Shown piece by piece: positions 17,200 through 28,026 of a stretch of DNA of 64,000 nt. Positions within the stretch are counted from its first letter, which is position 1. The number at the start of each line of letters is the position of its first letter. The notes beneath the pieces were generated by a model. It made no database searches. It was given only the letters and a program-made list of their open reading frames with translations, and was not told where the DNA came from. The stretch is from Paraburkholderia dilworthii (GTDB lineage Bacteria > Pseudomonadota > Gammaproteobacteria > Burkholderiales > Burkholderiaceae), in the NCBI RefSeq assembly GCF_000472525.1, contig NZ_AWZT01000015.1, forward strand, positions 82,220-146,219, given 5' to 3'. A program made the position numbers and the translations under genes.

Positions 17200-18792
17200 T
17201 CAGGCAGCGGCGCGTTGCTGATCTGCCGTGCCGCCCGTCCGGTGTCCGACTGCCGAGGCGGCGACAAGCGCGCCTTGCGACGCAACGCTCGCCTCGAATT
17301 GCGCGGTCACGCGTCCGTTGGACATCACGAGAATGCGGTCGGACAAGGCCATCACTTCTTCGAGATCTGAGGTGACGAACAGAATGCCGAGCCCTTTCAC
17401 CGCGAGATCGCGCATGACCTTGAAGATGTCCGCTTTGGCGCCGACGTCGATGCCGCGGCTCGGCTCGTCCATCAGCAACACTTTCGGCACGGTCATCAGT
17501 GCGCGCGCAATGATCACCTTCTGCTGATTGCCGCCCGATAGCGAGCTCACGGGCAAACGCCAGTCGGCCACCTTGATCGCGAGATCGCGGATGTAGCCGG
17601 TAATGGAGCGTCGCTCGCGCTGCGTGCTGATATGGAAGCCGCGCGCGAGATCCGTCAGGCTGGAGATCGTCATGTTTTCGCCGATGGAAAGAATAGGCAG
17701 CAGCGCGTCGGCCTTGCGGTCTTCGGGAATCAGCGCGAGGCCCTGCGCGACGCGCTTCGCAACGGGTTTGCCGGCGAGCGCTTTGCCGGCGAGCATGATT
17801 TCGCCGGTCGCATGCGGATGGCAGCCGAGAATGCATTCGAAGAGTTCGGAACGTCCCGCGCCCATCAAGCCATAGATGCCGACAATCTCGCCTGCGTGCA
17901 GCGACAGCGAGACGTCATCGACCACCATGCCCCTGCCCTTGCGCGGCAAACTCACGCCGCTCAAGCGCAACACTTCCGCGCCGCGCTCGTGACCGATGGG
18001 CCGCGAGAAGTCTTTCGTTTCGCGCCCAACCATCTGACGGACGATCCAGGGAACGTCGACCTGGCTCATCGGCTGATTGCCGGTAATGCGGCCATCGCGC
18101 AACACGGTGATGTGGTCGCCGATCCGGATCAGTTCCTCGAGCCGGTGCGAGATATAAACGATGGCGACGCCATGCGCCTTCAGGTCCGCGATGACCTGAA
18201 ACAGCACGTCGACCTCGGCGGCGCTCAACGCGGACGTCGGTTCGTCGAGAATCAGGATGCGCGCATCGTGCGCCAGCGCTTTCGCAATCTCCACGAGTTG
18301 CTGCTGGCCGATGCGCAAGTCTTCCACGAGCGTGTCGGGACTCACGTCGAGTTCCAGCCGCTTGAGCAGTTCGCGCACTTTGCGGCGCTGCGCTTCTGCG
18401 TCTATGTCGATGCGGCCCCGCGTGATCTCGTGCGCGATGAACACGTTTTCCGCGATCGTCAGATTCGGGAACAGATTGAGTTCCTGAAACACGATGCCGA
18501 TACCGTGGCGCAACGCATCGGCGCTGCTCGTGAGTTCGACCGGCTTGCCGTCGAGCAGGAGACGCCCCGTGCTCGGCTGCTCCGCGCCGGCGATGATCTT
18601 CATCAGCGTGGACTTGCCCGCGCCGTTCTCGCCGACCAGTACGTTGACGGCCGCGCGCCGCACCGCGAAGTTGACCTCCTTCAGCGCGATCGTGCCGGGA
18701 TAAACCTTGGTCACGCCCTCCACATGCAGGATCACGTCGTCGCCGTGGCCGAGCTCGACATCGACATCGGCTCTGCTTTCTGCGGCGCTCAT
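17200..18792 (-). CDS. Sugar ABC transporter ATP-binding protein (RbsA-like, two ABC domains)
   Basis: A 530-residue duplicated ATPase. The first domain has Walker A GENGAGKST, an unusual signature RIGQQQLVEIAKAL and Walker B LILDEPTSAL. The second domain has the degenerate Walker A GLMGAGRSE and a complete signature LSGGNQQKVIIARAL, as is typical for RbsA/XylG proteins. Its start overlaps the stop of the upstream lipoprotein gene by 4 bp. It powers the importer formed with the adjacent permease and binding protein. Confidence 0.92.
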   Translation of the reverse strand: MSAAESRADVDVELGHGDDVILHVEGVTKVYPGTIALKEVNFAVRRAAVNVLVGENGAGKSTLMKIIAGAEQPSTGRLLLDGKPVELTSSADALRHGIGIVFQELNLFPNLTIAENVFIAHEITRGRIDIDAEAQRRKVRELLKRLELDVSPDTLVEDLRIGQQQLVEIAKALAHDARILILDEPTSALSAAEVDVLFQVIADLKAHGVAIVYISHRLEELIRIGDHITVLRDGRITGNQPMSQVDVPWIVRQMVGRETKDFSRPIGHERGAEVLRLSGVSLPRKGRGMVVDDVSLSLHAGEIVGIYGLMGAGRSELFECILGCHPHATGEIMLAGKALAGKPVAKRVAQGLALIPEDRKADALLPILSIGENMTISSLTDLARGFHISTQRERRSITGYIRDLAIKVADWRLPVSSLSGGNQQKVIIARALMTVPKVLLMDEPSRGIDVGAKADIFKVMRDLAVKGLGILFVTSDLEEVMALSDRILVMSNGRVTAQFEASVASQGALVAASAVGHRTGGTADQQRAAA

Positions 18793-19448
18793 GGCTTGTC
18801 TCCGAGCGCCACTGCGAGCGGCACGACTTCAGGCTGCTCGGCCGACGAATCGTACGAGAACGCGCCCGTCACGGTCACCTGTTTGCCCTTCAGGGCGTCG
18901 CGCGGCAACGGCTTCATCACGTGCGTGGCGGCATAGCTGTTCAGCGCGGTGCCGAACTGCGCGTATTCGATCTGATTGCGGAAGCTCGTGAACGAGACGA
19001 AATCGAGCGTGTCGCGCAAGGTCGTGCCGAGCACCGTGGGTCCGATGTCCACGATCACGTCGGCCTTGCCGTCGCCGTCCGTGTCCACCCCCACCGTGCC
19101 CTGGCTCGATTGCGTATCCACCTCGACGATCGTGCCGTGCACCGTGGTCGGGAAATTCCACGGCGCGCCGTCGTCCTTGCCGCGATAACCGTATTTGCGT
19201 CCGGCGGCGTCGACGTCGGCGCCGATCGCGGCGCGCAGCGTTGCGTAGTCAGTCGCCCGCTTTTCGACGTCGGGCACGATCTTCGTGCTCCACATCGAAC
19301 TGACCATTGCGTTGGCGTCGTAGCCTGCGGACGCGTACGCATCGCGTGAATTCTTCGACGCCTGTGCGTCATGCTTGACCAGCTTGCATCCGTGCAGCGC
19401 ACCGCTCGCGACGACGATCAGCATCGCCGCATACATGCAACGTCTCAT
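18789..19448 (-). CDS. DUF2291-type lipoprotein of a sugar ABC operon
   Basis: A 219-residue lipoprotein. I start it at the ATG at 19448, which begins the signal peptide; the lipobox-like end is ALHGC (mature Cys near residue 21). The mature part is a beta-rich domain of the kind (DUF2291) often found between the binding-protein and ATPase genes of RbsABC-type operons in proteobacteria. It overlaps the ATPase gene by 4 bp. The role in transport is not established; an accessory part of the importer is an inference. Confidence 0.75.
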   Translation of the reverse strand: MRRCMYAAMLIVVASGALHGCKLVKHDAQASKNSRDAYASAGYDANAMVSSMWSTKIVPDVEKRATDYATLRAAIGADVDAAGRKYGYRGKDDGAPWNFPTTVHGTIVEVDTQSSQGTVGVDTDGDGKADVIVDIGPTVLGTTLRDTLDFVSFTSFRNQIEYAQFGTALNSYAATHVMKPLPRDALKGKQVTVTGAFSYDSSAEQPEVVPLAVALGDKP

Positions 19449-19487
19449 AAAGGTCCCCGCGCGAGGCAAGATGAGAAACGGTGATGG

Positions 19488-19522
19488 CGCGCCACGCAAC
19501 GCGCAAGCGCTTGCGTGGCGCG
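19488..19522. terminator. Strong stem-loop after the binding-protein gene
   Basis: A perfect 12-bp stem, CGCGCCACGCAA-like arm at 19488-19499 paired with 19511-19522, encloses an 11-base loop that is itself GC-palindromic. It lies 26 bp after the binding-protein stop and 40 bp before the lipoprotein start. There is no U-run, so it is more likely an RNA stabiliser or attenuator that raises binding-protein mRNA over the rest of the operon than a full terminator. Confidence 0.6.
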
Positions 19523-19547
19523 GGCTCTCAGGTGAGCTGAGCAGGAC

Positions 19548-20510
<963 letters not shown>

Positions 20511-20577
20511 TTAAACGCCTTTGTACTGCCTGAACCAGCCGACGGTCGGATCTGCCTTCTTCTCATCACTTATGCCG

Positions 20578-20596
20578 TCATGATGTCATCATACCA
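20578..20596 (-). promoter_or_regulatory. Putative GntR operator, site 3 (upstream of the whole apiose operon)
   Basis: Read on the minus strand, TGGTATGATGACATCATGA shares TGGTRTGATGA with sites 1 and 2. Its own core ATGATGACATCAT is a perfect 13-bp palindrome. It lies about 92 bp before the binding-protein start, a normal place for control of the main promoter. Confidence 0.6.
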
Positions 20597-20806
20597 GCTA
20601 GCACGGAGGCTTCAAGGAGATCAGCGCCAGGGTTTTCGCGGGGGAAACGTTTAACGGGGGCATCTCAACCCTGCATGCACCCGCAATTTGTAGCGGTAGC
20701 GCTGGCCATAAACGCCAGATCGCTCTAATGAAGACTGGGCTCAGGACCGCGCGCAGCGCTCGCCACACGCGCGGTCACGTCCGGCGGCGCACCAGCCGTT
20801 CATGCG

Positions 20807-21630
20807 TTGCGAGCGACGCTAGCTGCTGGGGGGCGCTCGCGGTCATCTGGAGCCTGTTCCGCTACTGGCAGAAGACCGGCTATCTGGTGGTCAAGCCCCG
20901 CCGTCGAACTGTCGGGCGACGGCGCCGCGCGCATGACGTGGACACGGGCACGGATCCTCCCGGCCCGGCGCCCGATACTGTGCGATGCGGTGATGGCCGG
21001 CGAACGGCCGCCCGGAGTGTCGCCGCTCGTGTGGGCACGCCGCTGCGCGATCTGGTCGCTGTACCGTCTTGCCGGGGTGCGACTCGCCGAACTCGAATGG
21101 TCGGTGGAACAGGGGCTGCCGCACCTCAGCGTCGACGAAGACACCAACAAAGGTGCCGATATAGCGGCCGGCACAGCAACCCGCGCATCGCGCCCTGCCC
21201 GCCGCGCCTGGACCCTGCACGTACGGGGCAAAGGTGGCAAGCTCAGGGCGATCCCGCTGCCGTCGCGCTGTGCGCCGGTGCTCCGTGACTATCGCGTTTT
21301 ACGGGGCCTGCCGGCTGAACCGGCGCCATTCGAATCCGTGCCGCTCATTCACAGCGAGAAGCGCGACGCTCGGCCACAGCGGCCTCTATGACGAGGTGAA
21401 GGCGGTGCTGCAGGCGGCGGTGCAGCGGACCCCCGCGCGGTGACGCGGCGTCGACACACTGGTTACGGCACGGCTATGCGCGCACGCTGGCGGTCGACCA
21501 CGCGGTACCGCTGCCCGTCGCGCAGACGCTTCTGGGGCACGCGTCGGGGCAAACCGCGGCCGCGTATGCGCGCACCGACCTCACGCAGCTGCGGGAGTTT
21601 GTGGAGGGGAGTTTTCCAGCTTCAAACTGA
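20807..21630 (+). pseudogene. Degenerate tyrosine recombinase (phage-type integrase)
   Basis: Three frames together encode the catalytic domain of a tyrosine recombinase: WTLHVRGKGGKLRAIPLP, then GHSGLYDEVKAVLQAA, then STHWLRHGYARTLAV, QTLLGHASGQTAAAYAR. The last pieces hold the HxLRH, LGH and Tyr motifs. At least two frameshifts (around 21380 and 21440) and no convincing start make it non-functional. It marks past mobile DNA between the apiose operon and the broken ccm operon. Confidence 0.75.
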
Positions 21631-22097
21631 GTTGAGTGTTCGAGTCCCGAGATACGATCGGGTGTCCGGGCCCTTGGTCGCTCGTCGGCCATTGCGGACG
21701 GTGGCCGCCGAAGAACGTGCGGCAGGTCGAGATCGCTTAGCCGACATTCGCGACCCGGTACCGGCGAATGTCAGCATTCGTTATTGGCGAATGAGTCTTG
21801 TCGACCCGTTTCTGACGTTCGACTACGTCCAATGAAGGTCTCACGTTTGGACAGAAGCTGACTGTCGGACTGTGAAGAGCGTTTTGCGGGAGGGATTCGT
21901 AGGACGCGATCCGTTACTCTCGCCGGCATTGCTCGAGCGCCTGGGCGTGTGGTGGCACATGGCCTGCGCCCCGGGGGCACGATGCTCGATGGCGGATCTG
22001 TTCCCAAAAATGGCGGGTGCGGTGTCTTAGTCACGATGCCAAATTGCGAGGGTCCGTAGTTGCGAGCCGGGAGCGAGAACGGTTGGCATTGGGCTCG
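21631..22097. other. Gene-free stretch with overlapping inverted repeats
   Basis: No gene is recognisable in about 470 bp between the dead integrase and the ccmI stop. At 21764-21779 CGAATG-tcag-CATTCG forms a perfect hairpin, and a further CGAATG at 21787-21792 could pair with the same CATTCG, giving two alternative structures. Confidence 0.4.
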
Positions 22098-23369
22098 TCA
22101 ACGGACGACATCGTTGATCGTAACGTCGACGACCGCGTGCCCTGTTGCAACCGGTGCGCTCTTCCCCATAAGATCGCCCCTCATTGGTTGTGCATTGCCG
22201 GCCTGCGATACATGGGCCTCAACGATTACCCTGTTTAGGTCAGAAAGACGGCTGTTGGGTGTCATCGCCATTGAATCGTCCAGCCGCACCTTTGACGGCA
22301 ACTGATCCGCCCGGATGCGTTTCACGGCCAAAGGCACGCGCGAGCCATTTGCTGCCAGCGCGTAGATGTACACCTGTTCATCCGGACGCGTGCGCGCCGA
22401 CAGGGCCGGACTCAGCTGTACGTGCACTTCAAGTACGGTCGCCGTTCCGGCAGCGCGAGGTGCCTGCTGACCCAGTCCGTTCTTCGATGCATTGCCCAGG
22501 GACGAGAGATTCGCCGGATTCGCCGCCATTTTCTCGGCGCCGATATTCTCCCGCGCCTGAGCGGCCATCTCCGAGCCGGGTTCCGCTACATCTTCCAGAC
22601 GCTCCCAGTACTGGATCGCAAGCGCGCTGTCCTGCCTCTCGTGCGCCGCGGACGCCGCCAATGCCAGCGCTTTCGGATGAACGGGATCCGCTGCGAGCGC
22701 GGCGTCAATGCTTTGCAACGCTGCGCCGTTCAGATCGCCATCGTGGGTCGTTGCTAATGCATCGGCGTAGTCGGCAAGCAGATCGGCGTCGCGCGGCTTT
22801 AACGCCAATGCACGGCGATATGCGGTCACGGCATCGTCGGCACGATCCAGAACGACATAGGAACGCGCGAGCATGCTCCACCCTTCGGCATCTTCGGGTT
22901 GTTGCCGAAGGCGCACCGCCAGTCTGCTGACGACAAACTCGAGCGAGCCTTGCATGGCGACGTGTGCATCCGCCTGCCCTGATGCGCCACGTTCGACGGC
23001 GACGGCGACGGGATCGCCAATCCGTATGTACAGCACCACGGCAGCTGACGGCAGCAACGCCAGCACCACCGCAGCCGTTCCAGATCGCTTCAGAACGCCG
23101 CTGAGCCTGGCCGCCGTGGCATCAGAGGCGCTGCTACCCGTTTCGCCCACGAGGCGGCGTTCGAGTTCGACGCGGGCATCGTCGTGACGATCTGCGGACA
23201 ACTGCTGGTCCGCGACCTCACGCTCCAGCTCGTCGATTTCCGCCCGATAGATCGCCACCGCCAGGCCGTGATCCTCTCGCAATAGCGCGCCGCCGCATAG
23301 CAGCGGCAAGATTACCGATGCCACGCAAATCGCAATCATCGCTGCGGCGATCAGCCAGAAGGTCATCAT
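22098..23369 (-). CDS. ccmI: Cytochrome c maturation protein CcmI
   Basis: A 423-residue CcmI/CycH-type protein. Two transmembrane helices (residues about 4-25 and 97-117) flank a cytoplasmic heptad-rich loop (YRAEIDELEREVADQ), and a periplasmic TPR region follows (AEGWSMLARSYVVLDRADDAVTAYRRALAL). CcmI holds apocytochrome c for haem ligation by CcmF/CcmH. The start overlaps the ccmH stop by 4 bp. The gene looks intact, but its operon has lost ccmA-E and the start of ccmF in this window. Confidence 0.9.
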   Translation of the reverse strand: MMTFWLIAAAMIAICVASVILPLLCGGALLREDHGLAVAIYRAEIDELEREVADQQLSADRHDDARVELERRLVGETGSSASDATAARLSGVLKRSGTAAVVLALLPSAAVVLYIRIGDPVAVAVERGASGQADAHVAMQGSLEFVVSRLAVRLRQQPEDAEGWSMLARSYVVLDRADDAVTAYRRALALKPRDADLLADYADALATTHDGDLNGAALQSIDAALAADPVHPKALALAASAAHERQDSALAIQYWERLEDVAEPGSEMAAQARENIGAEKMAANPANLSSLGNASKNGLGQQAPRAAGTATVLEVHVQLSPALSARTRPDEQVYIYALAANGSRVPLAVKRIRADQLPSKVRLDDSMAMTPNSRLSDLNRVIVEAHVSQAGNAQPMRGDLMGKSAPVATGHAVVDVTINDVVR

Positions 23370-23848
23370 CGCCCTGTGTCCTCTTTCCGGTCGACGAGCA
23401 GCGCGTTGGCATGCCGGCGCTCATCCGGACTGAGTATGCGGGGACGTACGTTTCGCGCGTGCCGGATGCTGAGAGCCAGCGCGGCCGCCCCTGCAACAAG
23501 CGTAATGAACGGTCCGAACCAGAGCGCCCACGTGACGGCCTTGACGGGTGGCCGGTAGAGCACGAAGTCTCCATAACGGTGCACCATATAAGCCTGAATC
23601 TGCTCATCACTCGCGCCTTTGCTGATCTGGTCGCGGATCTGGTTGCGCAGATCCGCAGCCAGCTCGGCGTTCGAATCCGCGAGGCTTTGGTTCTGGCAAA
23701 CCAGACACCGGAAGCTGTCGGCCAGATGCCGCACACGGGCGTTGTACAGTGCATCGTCGGCGGGCTGTGCCATTGCACATGTCATCGACACAGCGAGCAT
23801 CAGCGCGGCTGCAAGCTTACCCACCAGCAGATAAAGTCCGCTAGTCAT
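23366..23848 (-). CDS. ccmH: Cytochrome c maturation protein CcmH
   Basis: A 160-residue protein with a signal peptide, the redox motif FRCLVCQNQSL (Cys48 and Cys51) and a C-terminal membrane helix, as in the short CcmH/CcmL form. It keeps the apocytochrome CXXCH cysteines reduced for haem attachment. It overlaps ccmG by 8 bp upstream and ccmI by 4 bp downstream. Confidence 0.92.
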   Translation of the reverse strand: MTSGLYLLVGKLAAALMLAVSMTCAMAQPADDALYNARVRHLADSFRCLVCQNQSLADSNAELAADLRNQIRDQISKGASDEQIQAYMVHRYGDFVLYRPPVKAVTWALWFGPFITLVAGAAALALSIRHARNVRPRILSPDERRHANALLVDRKEDTGR

Positions 23849-24380
23849 GGTCCGCCTCGCGTTGCAGCTGCCCGACGAGCGGAACGATGACCGTGTCGAC
23901 CAATGCGTGTGTGAGCGGACCCGCCAACCGATAACGCACGATCCCCGACCGGTCGATCACGAACGTTTCCGGAACGCCATAGACGCCGTAGTCGATGGCT
24001 GTCTCTCCCTTGCGGTCGACAATCGATGCCGTGTACGGATCGCCCGCTTCCCTGAGCCAACGAATCGCGTTCTGGCGATCGTCCTTGTAGTTCAACCCCA
24101 AAACGGGCGCGATGCGGCGCGCCGCGAAATCGGCGAGCACGGGCTGTTCGTCGCGGCACGGCTCGCACCAGGACGCCCATACGTTCAGAATCCAGACCTG
24201 ACCGCGCATCGCGCGCGAGGACATGGGTTCAGCCGACGCATCGAGGCGCGGAAGATTGAAATCCGGAGCAGGCTTGCCGAGCAACGCGGACGGCAGCGTT
24301 CGCGGATCGTGCCGCAGCCCGGCAGCCAATACCGCCAGCAGGCCTGCAAGAACAGCGAGGGGAACCAGAAAGCGCTTCAT
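23841..24380 (-). CDS. ccmG: Thiol:disulfide interchange protein CcmG/DsbE
   Basis: A 179-residue membrane-anchored thioredoxin-fold protein. A hydrophobic N-terminal anchor is followed by the active site WASWCEPC (Cys72, Cys75) and the cis-Pro region YGVYGVPETFVID typical of CcmG. It passes electrons to CcmH or to apocytochrome c. The start overlaps the ccmF stop by 4 bp. Confidence 0.92.
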   Translation of the reverse strand: MKRFLVPLAVLAGLLAVLAAGLRHDPRTLPSALLGKPAPDFNLPRLDASAEPMSSRAMRGQVWILNVWASWCEPCRDEQPVLADFAARRIAPVLGLNYKDDRQNAIRWLREAGDPYTASIVDRKGETAIDYGVYGVPETFVIDRSGIVRYRLAGPLTHALVDTVIVPLVGQLQREADHD

Positions 24381-26083
24381 CGTTCGGCCTCGCCGACGGT
24401 GCCATTCGCGTTACGTGCCGTATCCAGAGCGCCCGTGACTGCGGATAGAAGCGCTGGTTGTGGATGGTCTGCCGGCTGCTTTTCCTTTCTGGTCCGCCGC
24501 CCGGCAACCAGACGGTACCGGCGGTCGGTGGCCGCGAGCAGGCCACCGAGCGCCATCAGCATGCAGCCCCCCCAAATCCGGCGGACGAAAGGCTTGATCT
24601 GAATGCGCATCGTCCACGCATGGCCGCCGACCGGTTGATCCATCGCGACGTACAGGTCTCGCAGCATGCCGTGATCGATGGCTGCTTCCGTCATCGGCAT
24701 GTTCTGCACGAGGAAAAGACGCTTCTCAGGGTGCAGCGCCGCTACCGGGCGGCCATCCTCGCTGACGCTGACCGTCGCGCGCTTCGCCTGATAGTTCGGT
24801 CCGTCGATATCGCGCACGCTGTCAAGACGGAACACATAGCCGCCAATGGCGACGCTTTCGCCGTATCGCATCATCAGGTCCTGCTCGGTCTGGTAACCCT
24901 TGACCAGCGTGACGCCAACAATGAACACGCCGATTCCGGCATGCGCGAACCACATGCCATACGTCGAGCGGGGCAAATGTCTCAACCGGGCGACCATTGG
25001 ACCTTGCTGGCCACGCAGCCGATCGCGCATGCTCGTTGCAACAGTCGTGAAACTCCACGCGGCGAGCAGGAGCCCTAGGCTCACAAGCGGTCGCCAGCTT
25101 CCGAGCAGCAGCGGCAGCACGATTGCGGTCGCCACGCTGACGAGCGCCGCCCAACGCAGGCGCACAGCCAGCTCGGGCACGTGCGCCGCCTTCCATCGTG
25201 CGATGGGTCCAACTCCCATGAGAAAAACGACGGGCGTCATCAGCGGCACGAACACGCTGTCGAAATACGGCGGTCCAACGGAAATCTTCTCAAGCCCCAA
25301 AGCGTCGAGGACCATCGGGTAGAGGGTGCCCAGCAGCACTGATGCAGCCGCCACCATGAACAGAAGATTGTTCGACAGCAGCAATGCCTCGCGAGAAACG
25401 AGTTCAAACCCGGCGCCTTTTTCGATCTTCGGCGCGCGCCACGCGAACAGCATGAGCGCACCACCCGTCACCAGCGCGAGGAATGCGAGAATGAAAACGC
25501 CGCGCGCCGGATCGGATGCGAACGCATGCACTGACGTCACGACCCCGGAGCGCACGAGGAACGTACCCAGCAGACTCAGCGAGAACGCGCAGATTGCCAG
25601 CAGTGCCGTCCAGCTGCGAAATGCCCCGCGCTTCTCGGTCACGATCAGCGAATGGATCAGCGCAGTGCCTGCGAGCCATGGCATGAACGACGCGTTCTCG
25701 ACCGGATCCCAGAACCACCATCCGCCCCAACCGAGCACGTAATAGGACCAGCCGCTGCCAAGCATGATGCCAAGCGTCAGGAACATCCACGCGGCGATCG
25801 TCCACGGACGCGACCAGCGCGCCCATGTCGTGTCGAGTCGACCGGACAACAACGCCGAAATCGCAAACGCGAAGGCCACCGAAAAGCCGACGTATCCCAT
25901 GTAAAGGATCGGTGGATGCATCACCATGCCGGGATCCTGCAGCAACGGATTCAGGTCTCGACCTTCCATCGCGGGGGGCAGCAGGCGGATAAATGGGTTC
26001 GAGGCGAACAGCAGGAACGACAGGAACCCCGCGTCGATCAGGCTCATCACGCCGAGCACGCGCGCGACCAGCGCCACGGGCAA
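24377..26083 (-). pseudogene. ccmF: 5'-truncated haem lyase subunit CcmF
   Basis: The frame encodes the C-terminal 565-570 residues of CcmF with the haem-handling WGGWWFWDPVENASFMPWL motif at residues 118-136. In complete proteins this motif lies roughly 110 residues further in, so the first three or so membrane helices are missing. Homology begins near 26092 at SRQLP.ALVARVLGV, and the DNA beyond reads into unrelated sequence before a stop at 26150. Only a TTG codon is available as a start. The ccmA-E genes that normally precede it are absent, so it is probably not functional. Confidence 0.75.
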
Positions 26084-26256
26084 TTGGCGACTCCTACCAT
26101 CGAACGACCGAAGTGCTCTCTTGGCTGTGAGCGTCGGGGCACAGCCCGATCACAACGGTTGTCCGGCGCTTCGCAGCACGTGAGTACACTCAAGCCCGCT
26201 CCTGCCTCGCCGTAATCGCACAGCCAATGCCGGTCACGGCCAGTCGAGGAAGCCGA

Positions 26257-27114
26257 TCAGTGGTCGGTCAGCCCCAGCATCTTGTCGAAGAACACGCTCG
26301 CGAGAATGCCCGCTACATAGCCGTTCTTCGGCGTACCCGCATACGCAGGATTGCCCCACGTACTTGTATTCCACGTCCGCATTACATACGGACTGAGAAC
26401 GATGCTTCGGCTCACCGCAATATTGGCGTCCAGCTTGAGTCCAAACTGCGTACGTCCGACTGTATAGCCGGTGCCGCCTGCCGCCAGGTTCTGCTGCTTA
26501 AGATAGGCCTGCTCGTTCGGCGTGAGCGTCGCCCAGTTAAAGCTCAACGCGTAGCTGTCATGCGGCCTGCTGCGAAACGGTGCCTCTACCATCACGCCCG
26601 CGATGCCGGTCATCGCAAGACCCGTGCTCGCGTGCGCGTCGAAGCTCGTCGTCAGGCTGCCGAATACCGAGAATGCGGTTGGATCGCTCGCGCCACTTCT
26701 GCCGCCATCCGGGCGAAACACGACCTGTCTGCCGCCCGCGTACATGCCTGATGTCCCCTTGTGCGTCGCGAGCGTGAACGGGTCGGTCTGCGCCGCGGTA
26801 TTGTGATAGAAGAGGAGTTCGTAGCTTTTCGGATACGGGTCGGTCTGATAAGTGGTCCGATAAACGATGTTGGCGAGCCACGTATTACTGTCCGGCACAC
26901 TGTCGGTCCATTCCCAGCCGTTCGTGAACGGGAAAGCCGGGTTCGAGCGCCATACGCCTGCCTGCACCGACAACGCGGGCGTGATGTTATAGCGCACACG
27001 TCCCCCCCAGTTCGAATAGATGGGCGGATTCATGCCGGCGTTGTCCTGCAGGATCGCGCTCTGGCAGCCGAACCCCTGGTTGCACACCGGTGCCGCGAAA
27101 TACAGACCCGGATT
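26257..27114 (-). pseudogene. 5'-truncated carbohydrate porin (OprB family)
   Basis: The C-terminal 286 residues of an OprB-type outer-membrane porin. It begins abruptly at NPGLYFAAPVCNQGFGC and runs through beta-strand pairs such as WGGRVRYNITPALSVQAGVW. The upstream in-frame codons belong to the antisense of a VOC dioxygenase gene, so the porin's N-terminal part, including its signal peptide, has been lost at a recombination junction near 27115. It cannot be exported as it stands. Confidence 0.75.
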
Positions 27115-27120
27115 GCTCTT

Positions 27121-28014
27121 ACCGACATGGCCGGCGCGCGCCAGTATCTGCTCGACTATGGCCTGGACGAAGCCCACTATGATCCGGAGAACGGCGGCGT
27201 CTTCACCGCGCTCGACGGTACGGGGCTCATCATGCGCCGCGCGGACGATCCGAGCCTGCCGCCGCTGCCGCCCAAAGCCGCGACGCCGAGCCTGCGCGAA
27301 ACCGTCTACGGCGTGGACAACGCCGATACGCTCGCGACAATCCGTGCCAACCTCGAAGCCGACCGCGACGTGAGCGTGGATGCCGACGGCACCGTGCATT
27401 GCATCGACGACGCGGGCTTCGGCATCGCGTTCATGGTCACGCAACGCCGCGAATACGAAGCGCGCTATCTCGGCTTTAACGTGCCGGGACAGCCGCCCGG
27501 CCGCGCGCCGAACGACTGCGCGGCCAGTCCCGACGAAGCGATCAAGCCGCGCACGCTGTCGCACGTGGTCTATTTCGTGGAAGACGCGCACAAGGCCGAA
27601 GCGTTCTATGCACGCCTCGGCTTCATCGTCACGGACCGCTTCAATAACCTGGGCCCGTTCATGCGCCCTGGCGGCACGCAGGATCACCACACGCTCTTCA
27701 TGATCAAAAGCCAGAACGATCACATGATCGGCTGCAACCACTTCACGTTCCACCTCGGTTCGGCCAACGAAGTGTTGCAGCACGGCTGGAACTTCGTCCG
27801 TAAGGGCTACAAGAGTTTCTGGGGGCCTGGGCGGCACATTCTCGGCAGCAACTACTTCTGGTACTTCAACAGCCCGTTCGGCGCGACGATCGAGTTCGAC
27901 GCCGACATGGATCTGCACGACGACACGTGGACGCCGCGCGCCTGCGATCCCGGCTCGGATAACTCGCAGATATTTTTATTCGACGCCCGCGGCAAATGGG
28001 CGCCAGGCGAGTAA
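27121..28014 (+). pseudogene. VOC-family extradiol dioxygenase lacking its N-terminal end
   Basis: About 297 residues of a two-module vicinal-oxygen-chelate protein. Module 1 begins TDMAGARQYLLDYGL, without the first beta strand. Module 2 holds metal-ligand candidates LSHVVYF, CNHFTFHLG and ATIEFDADMD (His, His, Glu). The gene abuts the truncated porin at about 27115, and its original start is missing. An ATG at 27127 could still initiate a protein short of roughly 10-15 residues, but it has no ribosome binding site. It heads a run of catabolic genes, so ring cleavage is the likely original function. Confidence 0.6.
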
Positions 28015-28026
28015 CGCGAGCCAACG

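Noticed and set aside
17632..18936. A 434-codon plus-strand frame opposite the sugar ATPase
   Set aside because: Same reason; the ATPase on the minus strand has complete Walker and signature motifs.
21636..21654. GTTCGAGTCCC resembling a tRNA T-loop just after the dead integrase
   Set aside because: No complete cloverleaf; at most a tRNA-end remnant, which cannot be shown here.
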